This document shows, piece by piece, positions 1-11,004 of a DNA stretch of 64,000 nucleotides. Under the pieces are notes generated by a model. The model was not told where the DNA came from and did no database searches. It saw only the letters and a program-made list of their open reading frames with translations. Position 1 is the stretch's first letter; each line of letters begins with the position of its first letter. Source of the DNA: Linnemannia schmuckeri (taxonomy: Eukaryota; Mortierellomycota; Mortierellomycetes; Mortierellales; Mortierellaceae); contig JANATG010000002.1 of assembly GCA_029449235.1 (NCBI GenBank), positions 992,001 to 1,056,000 on the forward strand, given 5' to 3'. The position numbers and the translations under genes were made by a program.

Positions 1-1045
1 TCAGCTGGCCAGTTTGCTTATGGAAAATGTTAACGATGCCTCGAATTGCTCACCAGTGTAAGTCTCACTGCTCATTTCCGAGTAATCACGTATGTCAACC
101 ATGACGGACAGTCGCTACTTAGACTGACGCAATCTTGAATGTCTTGTATCTGGGCTTTAGTGTCGCCTACTCACAGCCGCTGAACACTGGACGCTTCCTT
201 CAAAGTCAGAGCATGGCGTTTGATGTGCGGAACTATGCATCGTCTCAACCAGCTCGTAACAATGAGCGAGCATCGGACAGTTCATTGGGCGCACGAATTG
301 CCATATCATGGCAGGATGAAGCGTTGGAGTTGTCGCAACCGGTAAGAGACAAAGTCACCACAGGACATGTTTTTATTTTCAGGATGAATAGTAGGCGTAC
401 TTTATGCCAACGACTGATATAGTTACTTACGTTTTCGTTCTCGCTCGTTTATACACTTTAGGCAACACAATTCACAGAGGCTACTTTCTTGGAAGTTTTT
501 TCGTCTGAACGGTTGACCCGCTTCTTTTCACAGTCGGATCCGGACTTTGTCATTGACTCGCTAGCTGATGCGATGGTCAGTAACCTTGTTGCCCACACCG
601 TCCATGCCAATCTCCAGAAGGTACAAGAAGTGACCTGCTGACTTGTCAATGAGAGGGCGGGAAATGTCCTTCGTGTAATTGTACTAATGTTGATCCTCCT
701 CCTCCCGATTTTCGATCGATTATTCATAGATCGCCATCTCTACAACCGATCAGAGACGATGTTTCCTGACAGGAGAAGTCAAGGTGGTGCCATATGGCAC
801 CGATAGCCAACTTGTTATGTTTGTCAAGAGCCGAGTAAGTCTCCCTTTACTTTTGACCATGTGAGACTTGCTGAACTGTTCTTTCTTCAGAGACTGCGGA
901 TCAAATTTTACGTGCCTAACTACTTGTCTTCTTTTACTTTCTCAACGTATAGGGCGATCCTCTCGAATGGAAGCGAATGTTCAAAGCACTGGTATCGACC
1001 CTCCTGGACGCTGAGAACCCAATTCATCTACAGATGAATCCTTAA
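1..1045 (+). CDS. CHK1: Checkpoint kinase Chk1, C-terminal part (5' end outside window)
   Basis: Likely exons are 1-57, 161-341, 462-620, 730-834 and 953-1045, all joined by GT-AG introns in one open frame that ends at a TAA. The catalytic domain lies upstream of the window. What remains is a linker with SQP sites, then ERLTRFFSQSDPDF, then IAISTTDQRRCFLTGEVKVV and GDPLEWKRMFKAL. These align with the end of animal Chk1 (KRMTRFF..., VTISTTDRRNN..., GDGLEFKRHF), the kinase-associated KA1 fold that restrains the kinase domain. Chk1 is the nuclear effector kinase that arrests the cell cycle after replication stress or DNA damage; SQ motifs are typical ATR-family targets. The match covers the whole KA1 region. 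The first 57 bases are assigned only because the frame is open and the phase fits. Confidence 0.85.
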
Positions 1046-1559
1046 CGACATCCTCGATACCACCACCACCTCAAGCAACACTCAATAAAACTGTTGGCAC
1101 TCTCTGATGCGATACAACAATGGACGACTCATCAAATACTGACTGATTTCCTATCAGTGCAAACTTGCCGTTTTAGATGGAAAGGATCGTTCAGAGACTT
1201 GGAAATTGACTTGACGTTTGTTCTATCTCAATCAACATTTCAATTCCTCACAACTTGGCACATCACATCCACGTGCACATGCAACAGCAAATTGAACTAC
1301 TTCATATCTAATGAATATTGTACATTTGTTTTGTTATATAGTTGAAAGGCTTTCGTACACGGCGGAGACAGGGGATAAGGAGGGGCTATTCAGCAGACAC
1401 TTTATACGCGCTACACGAACGCTCCGCTACCTCCCCCTGCCTAAGGTCTCCAAAGACGCTGAGAGGCTAAGGACGAGGGTGGGCCAGGCACTCTGGCCAT
1501 CACCTTGAGCGTCTTTCTTGTCCTCCGCCGCTTTCTTATCTCTCACCACCTTCATCTGT
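1046..1559. other. Intergenic stretch after CHK1
   Basis: No gene is seen on either strand. The first part is presumably the CHK1 3' untranslated region. On the minus strand the sequence may be the decayed downstream tail of the kinase pseudogene, because short open pieces continue there, but nothing is recognisable. Confidence 0.5.
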
Positions 1560-2307
1560 ATGGCCTCGACCTTCTCCTCCTCCTCCTCAAGATGCAATGG
1601 AGCGACTCGCTTCAGGACTCACCAGTTGATTCCCTGGAACTGGCCTGTCCGTGAGGAAAGGATGGACGACCAGGTCCTCCATTCTTATTCGAGTCTTTGG
1701 ATCATTCTAAAGGATCCTCTTAAGGAGGTCATTGGCCTCATTGGACAGGTTATAGTGGTACGTTGGAGCAATCCCCTTCTTGCTGCTGACGCTCTTCGCG
1801 GGACTGTATGAACGTCCCAGCAGTACCATATGGATGATGCTGCCGATCGCTCATAGGTCCAGCTTCACGGTGTAATTCTCCTCCCTGAGCGCTTGTGGGG
1901 CTTGGTACGTCCAGTGCTTACACTCTACCTACATGTAGAATGGGCAAGCAAAAGAGATGCTGATGTTAGCGCCATGTGTATGCTTGAATTGCGTTCATAA
2001 TCATAGAATTATATATAATGACTGCCGGCGAGTCAACTTGCCAGTATTTCTTACCTCTGCTCAAGTCTGCTGCTTGCCCAGGATTACCAATCTTTGAGTA
2101 CAGCTTTTCGATGAGCATCATATCGAGAGTCTTGATGTCGCCGTGCAACAGATTCAAGGCGTGTAGTTGCGCCATATCGTTCACTAGCTGCTGATCGAAG
2201 AGGCGCACCTCATGCCCATCCAATAGTGAGCGCTTCCAGCGAGGTTTCCATAGTCTAGACCGGTTAGAGGAATTAAAAGTAAGAATGTAATCTGCTTCAG
2301 TGTGCAC
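1560..2307 (-). pseudogene. Polo-like (PLK4-like) protein kinase pseudogene
   Basis: Two kinase pieces lie in order on the minus strand. Around 2250-2030 there is LLDGHEVRLFDQQLVNDMAQ, then LHALNLLHGDIKT (the catalytic loop, HGD instead of HRD), then KIGNPGQAADLSRGKKYW, where the DFG magnesium motif reads NPG. From about 1913 down there is YQAPQALREENYT, DL-stop-AIGSIIHMVLLGRS, LSNEANDLLKRIL-stop-NDP and RMEDLVVHPFL, which is the end of a kinase C-lobe. The stops are TGA at 1853-1851, where a conserved Trp is expected, and TAG at 1709-1707. The pattern LSxEAxDLL...NPxxR...VxxHPF resembles polo kinases, especially PLK4. The ATP-binding N-lobe was not found. The broken DFG and two stops make a functional kinase very unlikely. 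Confidence 0.75.
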
Positions 2308-2735
2308 TTAGCGCCTGTGAATGAGTGCTAATCGATATTGCCTTGCGATATAGCTCCATGACGAGACAGGGTACTTAGGCCTTTGAAGTATCCGATCAAG
2401 CGATCACATTGACCATAAAGTCCGGACGCGTTTTCTTATCCAATGCCATGATCAACAAAGGCAATGTGAAAACAAAAGCTTGTACAAATGCCAAACCATG
2501 TACATCCCGGGTTAGTAGAGGATACCATCAGCAACAGCCAATGCCTCGACTTTCAGCATCAGTCCAAATAACTTTGTACTAGAGTATCACACTGACGATG
2601 ATTGAGTAGAAATGATCCAACTGAGCATTTCAGATAGGGCTAGGTAATGATCCCTTAAGTGTCGAAAAATATCAGTATTGCTGATTGAACTGAAGGAAGG
2701 GTATATTTGTAGAGGAATTGCTAAAGAGTTCTTGA
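2308..2735. other. Intergenic stretch with no recognisable gene
   Basis: No coding signal was seen. It holds the 3' flank of the large chromatin gene and the degraded 5' side of the kinase pseudogene. Confidence 0.5.
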
Positions 2736-5015
2736 CTAGCAGTATCGAAGGATGAGTTCGGCTCCGGCTTCTAGTGGTCCAGCTGCGCAAATGACGACTT
2801 TCGGTCCGTGGAGCCCCAGTCCAGCGATGGTTCTTGCATAGACGGTACGTTGTTGTTGTGGGTTGTCCTGCTTGCGAAGGTGTCGGTGCTCATTCCTGAT
2901 GTATCGCGCCAGTCCTCCTTGCATAGTGGCGTCGATTACTGCATCCTGGAACTCACACCACATCATGTAGCAGTTCCGGCCTTGGCTCTGGTATGACTCT
3001 TGACGACGGACAGCGACTGATGGGTGGACCACCTCTCCTGTGTACTCCATGATTACCTCATCCGACTTGAATGAGCGTGTCGTGTAAACGCGCACATCCG
3101 CGTGTGCCTCTGGAAGGTCTTTCGACGGCGCCGCTGTTCTGGAAGAGGGCTTTGATTGGGAGCCGTCGGGGTATAAAGGCATCTGGGTAGTAGCGTCGAC
3201 CTCCATGTCCTTAGGTGTCTGAGCTGAAGACTCCTTGTCTTCTTTGATGTCCCCGCCATCTGCAACTGCAAGGGACTGCCTCTCTAGACCCTGAAAATGT
3301 TGGACGACTGGGGTCAAGGTGGCTCTGACCTGAGATGATACCATCTTTCGACCATTCCAAAAGAGAGCGATGTTCTTCGACTGATCCGTGTGCAAGGACT
3401 GAAGCTGCTCCAGATTCATCTCAAGAGTAGGTAGGGCCTTTTCATCGACGGGACCAAGAAGTGAGCCTTGCCACTCCTGTTGCTGATGCGACTTGGTCAG
3501 AGCTGCTTTGTCCGATCCAGTAGGCGCAGTAGCATCAGGGCTGATGTTGCGAGATGTTGATGTGGATGTTTTGATGAGTTCCTGCAAGAGCCCAGGTACC
3601 ATTGCTCTTTCCTTCGTATCAGCACTCTTCTGTTCGGCTACATCAGACGACGAAGGATCACTGCCGCGGGCGATTCCGATACGTGAAACTCTCTTCCTCA
3701 ACAGCAAGCTGCCTGTCCTCAATCGAACTCTGGCGGCGGTTGTTGATTCCCAATCGCCGTTGTCGTCTTCCTGAGAATCTCTGCTTTGATGATGCCGCGA
3801 TTGTTTAATGCAACCTTCCTTTCTGCATTGTCTCTCGACCGCCCGTTGGACTTCGCGATACCGGGTCCACATCCTAGATGCAACTTCCCTCTCGCCTTTC
3901 ATTGCTCGAATCGAGTTACGGACCAAAGGATGATCGACTCCGAAAAACGCACCTGCAGAATAAAGGTAGTGGCTATACTGCCGTGATGAGTCGTGCTCGC
4001 TATCCTGATCTGTATTGAAAAAGCTGAAGATCCTGTCCACCGCATCTACAATAGCGTTTTTTAAGAACGTGATGTTAGATATGAGAATACACAACAATGT
4101 CATTTGACGTAACTTACTCTCTAGAAAGCACAAATCAACGGTACCTTGCATTGAGTCTGCGAAAAACTCGCGATCTTGAGCTGGACCATAGTTGTTATTC
4201 CCAGAGAATGTCAGCGTGATCTTCCATGCAGTCTCCAACTCGTCTGAGCCAGGGTACGCCAAGTTACCAGCCTCAGTGGACACCACTGTCGCAACTGAGC
4301 CTTTAGGCTGTCGCCGGCGTTGAACAACCTCCGCCGTCGTAACACATGGATGGTGCCCGCTCAACACAATTCTCCTCGAGCACTTGTATCCCAAAGGCAA
4401 CGCTAAGACTCGATCTCGAGACCCCAGCTCCACCAAAGGCTTGTCAGAGACCATCTCATAACAAGCTTCCAGATCTACATCGTTTGCCAGTCCTGTCTCG
4501 CTGTACACTGACTCGGGCGAGTCAAACTTGCCAAGAGTGTGAACGGTGAGTCCTCCAATCCTGAACCCACCAGAGCTTGATTCCAGTACGACTGTCCCAG
4601 TGGCGGTCCTTTGCACATCGGCATTCTGCAAAGTCAGTAACGAATCCTTGATCCAATATGGCCCCGTCCATGCTGCACGTAGAGTAACAGGTGGTACAAG
4701 AGAGTTTGAATGAGCGGAGGGGGTAGAACTGTCGGAGGATGGCCCTGATGACTGAAGTGCGAAAGCAGCAGATCGAAGGTCATTCAGTGTTGACACTTCC
4801 CGGTAGTGCATTGAGCACAATATGGTCCGTTGTTTTTGATCCATGACAACAGCGTTGTTGGCTGCCTGCCCTTGATGTTGTGACTGATCCAGATGGTTTA
4901 CGCAAGTGTAATGAAATGTTGCTGTACACGCGTTCGGGTTGTCAATGGACTTGGAGGCCGATGTTTTGCACTTGATCGTTGCTCCTGGTCGCCCACAAGA
5001 ACTACAACACTAAGA

Positions 5016-5048
<33 letters not shown>

Positions 5049-8000
5049 TGAGATTATTAGCATCTGGGGAAGCTTACGTTATATAATGATAAATCCAACC
5101 AGGAAATGAATTGCTTACGACGTGAAGACTTAGGCTAACAACGCGAGAAACGTTCTCCATGCCACCTCCTGTCGCCTCTAATGTAACGCCTGTAGACCAC
5201 AGAGCGCAGTTGGAATGTATCCAACCAGTCGATGTACATGAGTCAACGCCTTCTCGAGAAGGTTCATAGCTCTGCAGGCTCTGCAGGCTCAACGGAAGTA
5301 ACCGCCCCAATACCGACTGGTTATTGCTAGCAGAACTATTGCTGGAACTGGGTCCATGATGACAGAGCAGACATGAACGCGTGTCGACAATCTCAGCCAA
5401 ACTGTCCGTCGTTGGAACAGACTCTGACGAAGAGTGTCGCTGAAAACTGTAGTGAGGAGGCGCAAGCGGTCGATAAAGGTCGGGATGTGCCCCATTCTTG
5501 CTTGATGACATCGGCAGTGCCATGTGGTCCCGCTCCTCGCTTACACGAGGAGATTGCATTCCAGCACGCCCTTCCTCCATAACAACGTCTCCTGGTTCCA
5601 TGACATACCCGTGTCGTAAAGATTGCTTGGATATTGCTGACGTCAGCTCCAGTTCTTGTCCAATATGGTGATAGGGAATGGAAGGACGAGAGTGAGGCCG
5701 GCTGTTGAAGTAGTCTTCCTGCGGGAATCCATAGCGGTCGCGTGAAGATCCAGTTGACTCTTGATCGGATGACGGTGTGAAAGCCATAGATCCCATCAGT
5801 GGTACGTGGTCACGAGGGCTGTTGATGATAGAATAATGGCGGTCGTAGGGTCCACTGAAGCTTGGCTCATACGGCGATGGAGGATAAGATGTATAGGGGG
5901 TCGAGCTGATGGGTGTACTGGCTCCACTAAAGATCGTGAGTAAGGCCTCAGCCGCCGCAACCTCCGCCACCGACTCCAGGGAAGCGGACATTGTCCTTGA
6001 GTGTGTAGTTGGAAACATGGAGATATAGGAGGTATAGGGCGATGTAGTACGAGATTCCGAGTCTGATATCTCCTTGGCCGCTTTGAGAAGGTCGAGAATG
6101 TCGTCCTTCTTCTTACTGCTCCTGCTATGCCAATCATCCTCGTTATAAGACTGCGTCACCCTGCTGCAGTCAAAACAGTTCTCAGCACTGAATAATCCGT
6201 GACCGCAAGTACTAGTCCAAGAGCTTTCGTCGTTCGAGTGTGCGGCCGACAGAATGGACGATGAAGAGGAAAGCGCTGGCGACGGTATCGGCGTAGGTAT
6301 ACAAGAAGGGCAGAAATACTGCTTAGAGTCCTCGCCGAGCTCCTCGTAGTCGCGGTCTTCAAGCCCCTTGTCACAAGCGACGTGGACCCAGTGAGAACAG
6401 CCATCGCAAAAGATCATCGGGGTCTCGTAATCGTCGTCCTGGTAGATGGTACAACAGAGAGGACAAATGTTACCCTTCTCCGCAAGCACTGTGCAAGAGG
6501 GACAGAGGGCAGAGCCATGGGACCATCGTCCTTCTGCCGTGGGCGGTTCTTGGGTATACTTGCCTGCCGTTGAAGCCTCACCGTCGTCATCTCCTGCCTG
6601 TACAGAAGCCCGCCCAACGCGATATCCACACTCTACGCACTCTCTACAGGTCAGACACATCCACTCCTGAGTATGCCAGCTGGTAGGCGATCGTAACGCT
6701 GGCTTGAGGGCGGGCTCGACGACCACTTGACATTGGAGATGAGTGAACTCATGGCATTGATCGCATATCAAGGCCTTGATGGACTCTGTTTCTGCAGCCG
6801 GTGTGGTGTCCAACGATGGAGCACCGACAGGTACTGAGGCAGGTGGATACTCATGGATAGACTTTTCACAGAACTGGCAGGTTGTGCAACGTGGGCATCG
6901 CCAGGACTCATCCAACAGCACGGACGAGTTGCGATCTCCAGAGGGATCAGAGGGCAGACAGTCCATGTGGTAGCACTCTCCGCAATCGAAACAGCGTCTC
7001 ATAACGTCCCGATCGGCCTTGATATCATCCATTCCTGGCTCAGTCGATTCGGCGCTTGACCACTGGTGACTGATGTTACTCTGACTGGAATGGCGTCTGT
7101 GAGATCCTGGTGTCGAGCCAGAGCCACCGCAGAGAACACAAAACTCCACATGCGCCATGGAAGACGTCAGTTGCAGAGGAATGGCAACTGGGACCAACGA
7201 CAACGGTCTCAGTGTTCTCAAGGCTGACAATCGAGCGACTGAAGAGTGTCTCCGTTTTGACTCTTGTTCCTGACGTCGCTTCTCGAGACTCTCCAGTGGT
7301 ATAATGCCTCTATGCCGGCTCCACCGCTGCTGATACGGAGTTCGCCGCCGCTCAAAGCCGTCGTACGTAGGCGACATTAGGTCATCCTGCATCGAGAAGA
7401 GGACGCCAGCCGCTTCCCAACGCAACTGACGATCCTGGAGTAGGTCAGAGGAAACCATCCCTGAGAGGTCGGAAACTGTTCTCTTTCTTGGTCGAGTAGA
7501 CTCGGTCTTGCCTTTGTATCCGCGAGTTCCAGTGGTTGTTGTGACTCGCAGTCCTGCTGCCTCTCCTGAGCGAGCCAAAGGCCGTTTTCGCTTCTTCCTA
7601 TCCAACAAGCCGGCATCTACATAGGCCACAGAAAATGAAATACTGAAGGTTAGCAATCAAACTCAATGGCCATAATTGGTCCCAACAGGCGATATCTCAG
7701 GCAAAACAACAAGAATCTATTATCCACTATCCTTACCTTTATCTCCTCGCCCTGAAGAGGTGTCGTCTGCAGCTGCCAAGGCTCCATCATCTGTCATCTC
7801 AGCCAGATACTTCTTCCTGAAAACATCCAATGAAGCTTCCGCCATTCCCAAACTCTCGTATTTCTTGGAGAGTTCAGTGTCTTGATGAATCGGAACTTTA
7901 ATCGCCGACCATCCATTGACTGCCACCTTTCCTGTCCTGCCTCCTTTGACCATCGCTGTCGCCCAGGCACTTGGAGTCTCATACTCATCCTGAAGCCAAG

Positions 8001-9042
8001 GATAGATCGCCATCGCATCGGGTTCTTTCATTTGGGGAATCAGAGTTCCTTTAGCGGTGATCACGGCACTGTGCTCCCTAAAGACGACCAGCGTTTCTGC
8101 AGGGAGGTACCCGTTAGAGACGAGGTTGTAGAGGGTAACACGAAGCTGGGAGGCTGGTTTCATGGTAGGCGACTTGAGGCCCGCAGACTTTTTGGTGGAG
8201 GACGAGGAGTGACTGGTGGTTGGGAGCGAGGGAGAAGGAGGCGGCTGCACGTGGGACCGCTTGCCTTTTGAGCCACGCGCTCTGGTTCCGTGGTCATGCG
8301 CACCTGAGATCTCTGAGTCTGACAACTGGCCAAGGCGAATCGTACTGTGTGAGACTCCGAAGCCATTCTTCATACGGTCCTGGGTTAACAGAGACTCTGT
8401 CGAGCAAACCGAGTATGGACGCGTGGTTGTTGTTGCTCTCCGTTCTCTGGGGACCGTGATTTTGGAGAGGTCTCGACCGGAAACGCCGTACGGTCCTGAA
8501 GAGGAGATTGTTAGGGCCGTCAGGGAGTTGGCTGTCGCGGTTATGGGACTTGCCAAGGGAGAAGGCACAGAGCGATTGAATCCAGGAGATATTGATTCGA
8601 TGTTGACATCGCTCTGAGAACGACCGTGTCCTGGGAGTCGAGGAGGGGGTGGGCGCTGTAAAGACCGCTTGCCTGAGCTTCCTGTAGTCCTATAGACGGG
8701 TGACGAGATTGGAGTTGTATCCTGGGAGTCTCCTGCGGGTTGGCCCGAGTGTCGGTGTTGACTCCACTGGTCCGAAACCACTCCATCCGAGTCGTGCAAC
8801 CTGTGGGGCTGGCTGTTACTTGAGGAGGAAGAAGATGATGTATGGAGTGGCAAGGGCTTCTCGTCGTCCTGATCCGCCTCTATGTCCGAGTTAATTCTTT
8901 GCCGCTGCTCACGATAGGGACCATGTGAACGGGTCGTGGAGTTTATTGTTGACCGCCTTGGACGCTGCTCTGGCTGTGTGAAGGCAGTCGAGTTGTTGGT
9001 GTGATCAAGCTGCATCCTCTGAGGTGGCATGATGTTTGTCAA
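2736..9042 (-). CDS. RAMA-PHD-ePHD-FYRN-FYRC-SET protein (trithorax/MLL-like)
   Basis: Exons 9042-7737, 7616-5119, 5009-4118 and 4045-2736 join in phase into about 2001 residues. Domains in order: a disordered Ser-rich start; RAMA at ~299-395 (LRVTLYNLVSNGYLP, TPSAWATAMV, NGWSAIKV); PHD1 ~594-679; PHD2 ~682-760; PHD3 ~818-874 (FCDGCSHWVHVACDKG); an extended PHD at ~1184-1330 split by intron 2 (GRLLP, WIHSNCALWS, then CGRPGATIKC and FHYTCV); FYRN ~1416 (RIGGLTVHTLGKF); FYRC ~1472-1605 (LPLGYKCSRR, FFGVDHPLVRNSIRAMKG); SET ~1885-2001. The order after RAMA is that of animal KMT2/MLL H3K4 methyltransferases, with RAMA in place of CXXC. RAMA is a predicted modified-DNA reader. The SET domain keeps EVIMEYTGEVV and GGLARY but lacks the NHSC motif, and there is no post-SET cysteine cluster. 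The role is probably nuclear chromatin reading; activity is doubtful. Confidence 0.85.
5022..5047 (+). repeat. A-run of 26
   Basis: An uninterrupted run of A on the plus strand inside intron 2 of the RAMA/SET gene. In the sense of that gene it is a T-run just upstream of the acceptor, so it may serve as an extreme polypyrimidine tract. Confidence 0.95.
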
Positions 9043-11004
9043 TGCTTCTTCTGGCTGTAAAAGTAGACCGTGTCCGTCCTTCTGCGAACTCTGTCGAGAT
9101 TGCCTCTAAGTGCTCCTCGTGGAGGATTAGACTACAGGGTAGAGAAACGAGTCTGGTCAGAATCCGAAGTATTTAACTGTGTCAGTGAAAGTGAGAAAGA
9201 CAAGGACGCGTTGTCGGCAGTAAAAGGTGGCCGATCAGAGAAGCTGGGACAGGAGGAAGGAGTGTCGAATGCAGAGCGTGTAGTGTATGGAAGATAAGTG
9301 ATCTTTGCGGAGATCCTTTGCCGTGTTGCCAGGAAGGCTAAAACTCAAACGGTAGTTTGAGGACTCACATTGCGAGAATCTGTTTTCTTGTGTCTTTTTG
9401 TCTGCCAGCCAACCTGCCAGGGGTAGGTTGAACAAAAAGGAAAGTACGGACTGAAGCAGGAAAGCCAGGAGAGAGAGTAAGGAGAAGGAAAGAAGAAGAG
9501 CAAGCAAACACACGCGACGGAGAGTGTGGTCTTACATGCAGCCTGTGAGTGGAGAGGAAAGGGGGATCGAAGGAAAGGAGGAAGGAGAGAAGGAAAGTGT
9601 ATTGATGGCGTACGGGCTTGTTGTGAGAGGAAACGATGATGAAGGAAGAGATGTGGAATGAAAGTAACAAGAAAAGGGAACAGAAGTGAAAAGGGAGTCC
9701 GAGGGTTAGTGGGAAATGGGAAAACAGGAGGAAAGAAGAAGTGGCGTTTATGAGTTGAGCGAGCGAGAGGCGTGAGTGAGTGAGTTGGGTGATGAGAGAG
9801 AGTGAGAAAGAGAGAGAACAAAAAATAAAGAAGGGTGTGAATGAGCAGCACAAGAAAATAACAACAACAACGGCAGCAGCAGAGGAAATTGTTATTTTTC
9901 TATGTGCAATGAAGTTGGCTGGGTTTGGGCAGAAGGGATGTGGACCGGCTGGGATACAATTCTGGGCCAAGCAGGAAGAAAAATCACTTAGGCAGGGTGC
10001 AGATGGACACATAACGTCTGGAGAGCAATTGCACACGGGAGGGCATGGCAGGCCACTTTGCTCTTTGGCAGACGACTAACACGCTACAGGGACAGATCAC
10101 ACATTGTCCCTGTACAAGACATACAAAGCCTATCTTACACGCGTCTCTTCGTTTGATATCCTGCTGTCCTAGGGCAAAAAACCGTAACATTCACCAATAA
10201 CACTGACTCTGCAACAAAGACTAGCCAAAGAAGCATGATTTACACAATTATCCGACTACTTCAACGCAAGCTGCAGAAACTCGTCTTTTCGGCCTTTTCG
10301 GGCCTTTACACCCGTCTCTTCCATTGTCTATATTTACCTGTATACTCCTGGGTAACTTTGGAGAAAAGACAAAGACAACCGCCTCGGCATCGCGGCAAAA
10401 AGAATGCTTCTCGATGATTCCTCGAAAAGGCCTAGCTTCGAATAGGCTACACTCTGTTCCTAGAAAAAACAACTCCACTCGTGTCCGTTTTTTCTTTTCA
10501 TTGACGTCGTCACCGCAGCAGCAATACAAACAGTCATTGAAAATCGACTTGCTCGGATCTTTGCTACCTGTACTTTGTATACAAACACACATACAGAGGA
10601 ATAATAATCTTATCAACCCAGTTTCACAAACAAACACGCCAGCAAATAACTTTCCTTTTGCTTCCTCCCACCTCTACGCCTTACCTATTTATTCAATTTT
10701 CCTCAGTTGACCATCGCCGTGTCATGACTAATGGTGCCACTTCTCCTTCCATCTCCTTCCTCCAAACATACTAGAACGCCGTCCTTTTCTTAGTTCCTGC
10801 ACAATAGCAATTGATTTCTTTTCCTCTCACAACCTAATCCCAAGTAAACAAATAAAGTCTGCCCTTTTTGCGATCAATTTTCCGTCTCTTTTTTTTCCTT
10901 TCGCCTTTTCTTTTCATTTCCCACCTTGCCAACAAAACCTGCCCCTCCGCACCCTCCGTCCGCATCCTAACTTCGGATTTTTACTCCGCGCATCCAAAAA
11001 AAAA
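9043..11004. promoter_or_regulatory. Divergent promoter region between the RAMA/SET gene and IDO
   Basis: About 2 kb without a supported gene. On the plus strand 9050-9880 is rich in G and A, and 10250-11000 is rich in C and T. Each gene therefore has a CT-rich leader on its own sense strand. Open frames here are low-complexity Phe/Leu/Ser translations of the CT-rich strand and are not believed. Confidence 0.55.

Noticed and set aside
9235..10080. Several overlapping open frames on both strands, some with many cysteines
   Set aside because: They are translations of a low-complexity purine/pyrimidine tract in all frames, with no domain and no splice support.
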